Assembly: GCA_018417955.1 (NCBI GenBank)
Contig: JACTVC010000002.1
Span: 2,418,001 to 2,482,000 of the forward strand
From: Laccaria trichodermophora
Taxonomy: Eukaryota > Basidiomycota > Agaricomycetes > Agaricales > Hydnangiaceae
Direction of reading: 5' to 3'
Length of the DNA stretch: 64,000 bases
Shown here: piece by piece, positions 57,769-64,000 of the stretch
Layout of the letters: every line of letters starts with the position of its first letter
How positions within the stretch are numbered: the first letter of the stretch is position 1
Made by a program: the position numbers and the translations under genes
Notes under the pieces: model-generated
The model's database searches: none
Seen by the model: the letters and a program-made list of their open reading frames with translations, nothing else
What the model was told of the DNA's origin: nothing

Positions 57769-60700
57769 TCAACGCCGGAAAACACCTTTCAACAAACCTC
57801 TCTTTGGCTTTCCCAGATCATCCGATAGGTCGCCAAGACCTTCCGCAGGGTATTGTCGTGTATCATCGTTGGCGCCCAAGGACAGCACAGAATCGGTCAA
57901 TGGAGCTTTTATGTGAACTACCTGTGGGCTCTGACTAACTCTTGGTTGGCGGCTCTCAAATGGCGAGTTCGTGAAAGTTAGAGGAGTGAGATTCACACTG
58001 CTGTCTGGTGAGAAACCGTGGCGGGAATCACTTGATCCTGAAGGAGGTGGCGCAGTTGATGGTCTAGTCATTTTTCGTTGGTCCCGCCTGCCAGATGATG
58101 TCAAGATGGGAGAAGACGGCATCTTTTCTGAAGGTGAAGTAGGAGAACTAGGGTAGTTGTGAACTTTTGTCTGTTGTGTGGAATCTGCCGATATACTCGT
58201 TGCGAGTTGGCTAACCCTGAGTAAAGCCTGCTCTTCAACCTCTAAACATTTTGCACGAAATTCTTCCAAGATGGGGTCACCGTTGCGAGTAGACTGTGCA
58301 TGGAATTGTTTTGAGTTCCTGATAACTGCAGAAGTGATAATCGCCAGTTGTCTGGGAACATCAAGAAGATGTGGAGTGACTGAGATGGCTTCGCGGTCCA
58401 GAATAGACATTATGTTTGTGCGTTGTCTCAAAGAATTGACCACATTGAGACGATTGTGCCGGTTGACGGCCTCTTCCGGATTGAAAGAGTATGGGTCACC
58501 TATAGGAGTGGAGACCACAATTAAGTAGTCAACCATAGCGGGCAAGCTGTCTCTCAGAAAGTCCTTCAGCCCGCGCATATAAACCTCTTTTTGCGCACTC
58601 TAGAAGAGATATGAAGGCCATGCTGCAAAATATAGTGCAGTCACTCACAATGTTGAGATTGGCTAAACTCTGGATAACTTTGGCAATTAAGGTGAGACTG
58701 CGTTGTACAGGGACGCTGGGCAAACCTGCGAATGTTAACCAGAGGGATCAAGCAAAATAAACAACAAACCTGGGCAAAGTCCGAATAGATGTGGGTGAAG
58801 GATGGCCGGAACAATGAAGCGTAGGAAGCAAAATGCGGAGACACTTTGCTTTGGTAAGTCCCACGTATGTTCTCCTGAGAAGCTCTCTGGACGGTAGCGT
58901 TGTTCAACCAGCATACGAATTGTCTCGAATAATTTTCTCAGCTCGCTACAATGCTGTGAGCAAGGACTCGGTATGCTCCATTGACCGCTTACTTTGGACA
59001 TTCCCTGCGCACAGAGTAAATTTGATTCCAAAATTCTTGGCACCAGTAGATGAGTTGGTCAACACCGCGTTCAACGTCCTTGGCACTTTTGCCCCCACTT
59101 CGCATAGGATCCACTTCGATTGCGACCTTCTCGACGCAAAGTCTGCGTAATACGTTGCCGATACTAGCCTCCAGAAATGGCTTTCCATACCAACTCATGC
59201 ACAATTCCATCACCTTGGTTAAAATGGTATTTCCTCGAAAAAGCGTTTGATGAGCTATACAGTCAGGTCAGATAAACAATCTCAAAGCATAACAAATATT
59301 TTTACGAGCTGACGTGCCCCCATTCACTTCATGTAAGGCGAACTCCTGCACTTGTTCAATAATCACCTCTTTTGCGACAGCAACGCACATGAGCTGCGTC
59401 GATATCGACTTCAGCTTGAGTTTGTTCTCGAAGTCTGCCATCCAGTCGAGAAAGTTTCTTGAATTGAATGTCTGAGCAGAGCGAGTGAGCAAGCGAACCT
59501 CGCGCCGCAAACAGTCCATACCGTCAACAGTCCTGAGTAAACCGAATGCGGTAGAATGACTTCCCTGAACAAAGAAAAAGTTGAAGTGATGCAAGTCTTG
59601 CAAAGGCCTTACTTACTCGTCTACGCGTATCTTTAATCGAAGTTCCCCAACCTGAGTATAATTGGTAATCGATCCTCCTTGAATCACGGGATACCAGCCT
59701 TCTATAGGATCCCCACGACGAAAGTTGTTCAACGTGATTCGTACAGATCCCAGGATGGCAGGCTTGGAAACCCGCTTTTCTCGCCAGACAAAAATATCGA
59801 AAGACTCGAAGGGAGGAAGATCGGTGAAAGTAAAACTTTCATGCCAGTCGATTAGGCCCGTTCCTTTCTTTACAGTTGTTCTGCCACAAAGGATATCGTT
59901 GAGATGTAATTCGCAAGATATGTCGACGTCCGTGGCCTCCGCCTCCATGCCCAGTTCCATATTCGAGCCATGATCGGTCCCTGCCACACCAAGGTTACGC
60001 CCTTGCACAACAGACATGTTGATCTGACGCCACATGCGGTATGACCCACCGTCCATAGGAAAAAACCATCTGCCATATATTTCAGGGATTGCATACGATT
60101 TCAGAAGAGCCAGCCAAAGCGAACACGAATCGGAGTTAAAAAATTGAAGGTAGATGGGCTCTGTTGAATGTGAAGATGACCACCTTTGGCCACTACCCAC
60201 TGTGGTGAGCGTATTTTAGTTCATAAGCAAAAAAAAAACTCACGTTATGCAATAGACGCCAATGCAATCCTTTCGAAAAAAGAGAGAGCTATCAGCCTGA
60301 CGGATGTCCGTTTGGTTTAGCAGATGCACGTAAATTGTCTGGTAGAGGATGCTTTCCTATGTCGTGGGTTAATAAAGGTATAGAACAGGACATAATAGTT
60401 TGTTTTACGTCAACATAGATGTTGAGAAAACACCGTTCTCCTTCTTCAGACAGTTTACAAGTAGCGGACCTCCACTGACCGATCCCATTTAACCCTCTGT
60501 TAAGGGATAACCAACTCGATTTCTCTATTAAGAATCAGTCGTGCCCACTCTGTGGATAAATACTCGAGTGACCTTTGAGTCTATTGTCCTCGTTGACGGC
60601 AGTAGCAGCCGAATCGCGTTTAGGCTTCCGAATGAGGGGCTACAAAGTGATGAGAGAGTGTCAAGGTGAATAGGCTGGCAGCACCTACCTTGCGTAAAGC

Positions 60701-60799
60701 GGCGCCTGCAGTATTCGATATGTAAAGTTCCACAGAAACGAGGAATTCTTTGGGTGCCTCTGGGTGACCAGTCAAGAGCCGGTCCCAAGTGTCGGACAT
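57769..60799 (-). CDS. BUD2: RasGAP with PH-like and C2 domains, BUD2-like
   Basis: The gene starts at 60799 (MSDTWDRLLTGHPEAPKEFL) and stops at 57769. The order is: N-terminal region; PH-like strands (EEGERCFLNIYVD, SLFFRKDCIGVYCI, IYLQFFNSDSCSLWLALLKS); a C2 domain (CELHLNDILCGRTTVKKGTG, WHESFTFTDLPPFESFDIFV); then a RasGAP domain with the arginine finger in LFRGNTILTKVMELCMSWYG and FCFLRFIVPAILHPHLFGL, the FLR block that contacts Ras. The C-terminal part is Ser/Pro-rich and ends LLKGVFRR. Yeast Bud2 (C2 plus RasGAP) is the GAP of Rsr1 in polarity control, and domain order agrees. The symbol is by architecture, not proven orthology. Several small introns near 60200-60600 are tentative. Confidence 0.82.
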
Positions 60800-61091
60800 G
60801 GGTCGGCAAAATATTCGAAGCGAAACAATAGCATGCAATGATGGTAAAATGGCTAATAAGGCATAGCTTTGTTCTAAGTTCGTTATTTGCATTTACATAC
60901 TAAACAACATGTCCTAGAATTCTTGACCAACACAAGCGCTTGCCAGACTGAACCCCCACAAGATTCTATATTAGTATTGGGCTTAATGTTTTCAGGGGTA
61001 TATATGCCCATGTAACTCATAATTAACGTGATGTTGAACGGGTAATATCCGAGTCTACTCTGCTTTGTGCCTACAAAGTCACGCAAATTAG

Positions 61092-62299
61092 CTAGACTGA
61101 TGGGCGATGAAGTGAATATACGAACGAGGATCCAATTCCATTCTGATAAGTACTCCCGTTTGTGTGACTGTTTACAGAACCGCTGCACTTTCCGGTTGTG
61201 GCGGGCTTCTTGTAGGTTTGGAAATAGAAGTTGATGAAGAGGAAAAGGTAGCAGGTGAGAAGGCCGCAGCCAAACAAGGCAGCCGTTTCCGACCCAGCAC
61301 AATTCGAGATGTGAGGGAGGTGCGGAGCGTACGCAGCCACGAAGTGTTCATATGCTGCAGGGGCCAATGCCGTCAGTAGCTACAGATTTAGTTCAACGAG
61401 AGCGCTTACTGCCGAAGTAGACAACAGCTATGTCAATGACAAACTGCACGATCTGCATTGTTGTTAAGTACTTTTTCCACTGGACGAAGCTGTCAGATGC
61501 AATAATGCTTCATAAAATTCGTGATATACCCAAAATCGGGCTCCACCAGCGGTTGCGTAATAGTAATAATCTGGAAAGTGAAGCTGAGTCTACAAACCAA
61601 GCTCAAAGAAATCGCGTACACATAATGACATGGACAGCCAGATTGAGGGTGATCACGGCCCATGACTGTAGCGAATTCAGTAGAGCCGTCCGTCAGTAGA
61701 AACAATCACGCACAATACTGGTCTTGCCGTTGAGTTGAGTGTAACAGAGCAAAGCGGTCGCAGAGTGATGGAAGACGTGCAGGAATTCTAATGCAAAGTT
61801 AGAAGGCGGAGATTAATCAGAGAGATACGAACGAAGGGGCTTCTTTTTCAAAGCGAGGAAGACGGTGTCCAACAATTCGAGATATTTGAAATAATAATTG
61901 ACCATATAATAAAATTCCATTCTCTTGGACAGGGTTACTCGCGATGAAGGTGTCAGGAGGGAGATGACGTACTGATGTCCAAGATTTCTCGTCGCAAAGG
62001 GCAAAATGCAGACCATGGGTCCAAATCTTCGGAATGATTTCTTCCAGCATGAGCGCCAAAAGGAGAAAACTCCCCGAGCTTAGTAGGACATTATGTGTTT
62101 GAAAGAGTGTGGTGAGTTTGCGTGGCTGCTGGCTTTTCATGAAAAATTGAGTGCCAAAGATGACGGCCAAGTATGAGGAGAGCGCCGCCAGCACAGCGGG
62201 AGTAGTCGATAAGGGAGTGACGCCTTCGACATAGGATGACAGGTGCGTGGGTAGGCGGAAGGGGATATTGGCCAGAAGGAAGTCGGCGAGAGGAGCCAT
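61092..62299 (-). CDS. ELO-family very-long-chain fatty acid elongase
   Basis: The gene starts at 62299 ([20 protein letters not shown]) and stops at 61092. ELO proteins are multispan ER 3-ketoacyl-CoA synthases that lengthen fatty acids for sphingolipids and membrane lipids. The catalytic histidine box is [20 protein letters not shown]; family segments around it are [48 protein letters not shown] and [20 protein letters not shown]. The block KKKPL before the histidine box resembles the yeast Elo2/Elo3 (Fen1/Sur4) group rather than Elo1. About six hydrophobic spans are visible. The tail ([15 protein letters not shown]) lacks an obvious di-lysine ER signal. It is divergent from VPS13, sharing a 460-bp intergenic region. 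Confidence 0.92.
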
Positions 62300-62759
62300 G
62301 GCAGAGGTAAGAAATGGGAGGGATCGCGTCACTGGATAAAAACGAAATTTGAAGGGTTAACAAAACTAGCCTTGTCACAACCGTCACGAACAAACGTGTC
62401 ATAGACATGTGATATTTGATCAACATCAGACCATTTTCAGACCATCACATGAAACAACAATCACGTGACATTGTAAAATGAATTGTGGACAAAGATGGGA
62501 CAAAGTACTTACTAGTAGAAGGATTTATGAAGTGTGTTGATCAAACGAAGTCGACTCTTCTTATCGAATGCGAGTTGTGGTTATATTCCGATCATGATAT
62601 TTACTCGTTGTGGAGCCCTCCCCATGTTTAGGGCAAGGATGTGTCGCTTACGTACAATGACGTTTCCCATTCTTAGGTGCCCTCAAGCTCATTACATACA
62701 TACGGTAACATACCACCCTCCTAGGGAAGTTACAACAGGTTATACCCGCGTTTAGTCGA
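62300..62759. other. Divergent promoter region, ELO and VPS13
   Basis: This 460-bp stretch lies between two start codons pointing away from each other. It contains a TCACGTGA palindrome at 62461-62468 and a nearby ATCACATGA variant at about 62444-62452. No other gene is visible. Confidence 0.5.
62461..62468. promoter_or_regulatory. CACGTG palindrome between ELO and VPS13
   Basis: TCACGTGA lies 162 bp upstream of the ELO start and 299 bp upstream of the VPS13 start. The ELO-side distance matches that of the other boxes. Confidence 0.4.
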
Positions 62760-64000
62760 ATGTGGTGGCTGGATCCTGGAAAAGAAGTTCTAAATGTTGT
62801 ATGTCCTTCATCTCTGCGATTGTCCAACCGTAACTTCACCTTCACACAGTTGTTCAACCGCATCCTAGCTCCATATGTTGAAAACCTAGATCTCAATCAG
62901 GTCAATTATGGGATCGGTCAAGGTAAGATATCTGTTACATGAGGTATAACGTTTTCTCAGTATCCACCTTTTCTTCAGGCCAGTTGACACTCCGCAATCT
63001 GCGACTAAAGAAAGGCGCCTTGGACAAATTCCAACTGCCTGTAGACGTTTTAGAGGGTACGACCTAGTTTTACGAGTAACGTCCTTCAATTATAGCATAG
63101 AACAGGTCACCTTGGCAAGTTCACGCTTTCGCTCCACTGGATGAACCTCGGAAATCAACCTGTCGAAATACTTGTGGAAGATGTCTATCTTCTCGTGATA
63201 CCATCTCCCCAAACGAACGTTAATCCTGAAGAAGATGAAGCTCGAGCTCAAGCTGCAAAAGCAGAACGTTTGGAGAATGCTGAGCTTTTACATATGCGCG
63301 GTCAGGCGGAGTCACAGACCGGTAAGCGGTCACCTCTCTTACCTGTATGGTTCTTATCAGCCTCAGACGAATCGAGCCAAAACCAAGGACTTGTGCAGTC
63401 ATTGATTAATAAGGTTATCAACAATCTACAAATCACAGTAAAGAATATACACGTCCGGTATGAAGACAAGATGAGCGTGCCAGGAGTGAGTCTGTTTCGC
63501 CCTCCTCGATGACATCGTCTGATTTATCCGTCAGCACCCCTTCGCCGCGGGTATCACATTAGTACGCTTTACCGCGGCATCAGTGAACGGTCAATGGCAG
63601 CCGGCTTTTATTGAAAGTACCGCGGGAGCGATTCACAAGGTACTTCATCCAGTACAATGTTTATCCGAGATCGTGACGTGAATTCCCTAGCTTGCAAAAC
63701 TTCACTCTTTAGCTTTATACTTTGACACCGACTCTCAGAGTATGGCTGGTCTGCCCTCTGTACAAGCTCTCGAGCAGTTTTCTTCGATGGTCAGACACTG
63801 CTTTAAACAGTATTATGTTCCTCCATTGATGGCAGTCAGATTTCACAAGGCGAAAATGATCATCAGCACCAGTACATTCTGAACCCAGTTTCCGGGGAAG
63901 GGAGAGTGAGCAATCTCCGCTTTGATTCCTTACAGACGTTGATGCATCCGTAGATCATCGTCAACCACAAAGTTGATCGGGACACTCCACGATTTGATGT
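62760..64000 (+). CDS. VPS13: Bridge-like lipid transfer protein VPS13, N-terminus (partial)
   Basis: The gene starts at 62760 (MWWLDPGKEVLNV) and runs off the right edge. Vps13 is a very large protein that moves lipids between organelle membranes at contact sites. Splicing a 51-nt intron at about 62799-62849 joins NV to LFNRILAPYVENLDLNQVNY, giving the standard chorein start. Later exons give GIGQGQLTLRNLRLKKGALD, FQLPVDVLEGHLGKFTLSLH, WMNLGNQPVEILVEDVYLLV, LVQSLINKVINNLQITVKNI and HVRYEDKMSVPGHPFAAGIT. The 51-nt intron keeps the frame open and would be kept by a naive ORF call. Only roughly the first 300 residues are in view; the usual length is about 3,000 or more. Confidence 0.94.

Noticed and set aside
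60883..61302. 139-codon minus-strand open frame downstream of ELO
   Set aside because: It overlaps the ELO tail in another frame and carries no recognisable sequence.
1..64000. Transposon, CRISPR array, secondary-metabolite cluster or mobile defence system
   Set aside because: I found no transposase, reverse transcriptase, terminal repeats, direct-repeat array, polyketide or peptide synthetase; the genes are ordinary fungal housekeeping genes.

Overview
The window is nuclear DNA of a filamentous basidiomycete, most likely an Agaricomycete. The evidence is dense intron-rich genes on both strands, introns of about 45-60 nt with GT-AG and occasional GC-AG borders, and gene families typical of mushrooms: an SRA-domain protein, a multi-intron GH16 glucanase, a GTPase-like/RasGEF fusion and MARVEL proteins. 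I recognise 32 protein genes, two cut by the window edges. I see no transposon, tRNA, rRNA, CRISPR array or prophage.

Layout. 1-5.5 kb: the 3' end of SEC9, an SRA/YDG gene, a conserved orphan protein, a small GPI-anchored-type Ser/Thr-rich protein and MYG1. 6-13 kb: a MARVEL-like tetraspan protein, an MFSD1-like transporter, ribosomal protein eL15 and a GH16 glucanase. 13-27 kb: a SurE-like phosphatase, a RasGEF with a GTPase-like N-terminus, DRS1 helicase, APC4 and a bZIP factor. 27-36 kb: GPI2, a tiny SVIP-like Cdc48-cofactor candidate, a Cys-rich membrane protein, ARP1 (dynactin), RPS24, one unexplained 870-bp stretch and the PP2A scaffold TPD3. 36-50 kb: glucose-6-phosphate 1-epimerase, REV3, an AGTRAP-like membrane protein, DPH7, a TMEM135-like protein, a DysF-domain protein and JAC1. 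50-64 kb: a DExH RNA helicase with a dsRBD, AP-2 alpha, a BUD2-like RasGAP, an ELO fatty-acid elongase and the 5' end of VPS13.

The genes are mostly housekeeping and do not form a pathway cluster. Loose themes are membrane traffic (SEC9, AP-2 alpha, VPS13, ARP1), small-GTPase control (RasGEF, BUD2) and ER lipid or GPI work (GPI2, ELO). Spacing is tight: divergent start codons lie 42, 72 and 93 bp apart in three places, and REV3 starts 46 bp after the previous stop.

Exon structures were worked out by eye from reading frame, splice borders and family conservation, so small errors are possible. The best leads are the SVIP-like microprotein, the GTPase-like domain fused to the RasGEF, several very short exons and GC-AG introns, an irregular junction after REV3 polymerase motif C, and CACGTG boxes at similar distances upstream of several start codons. 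I found no clearly new multi-gene system.
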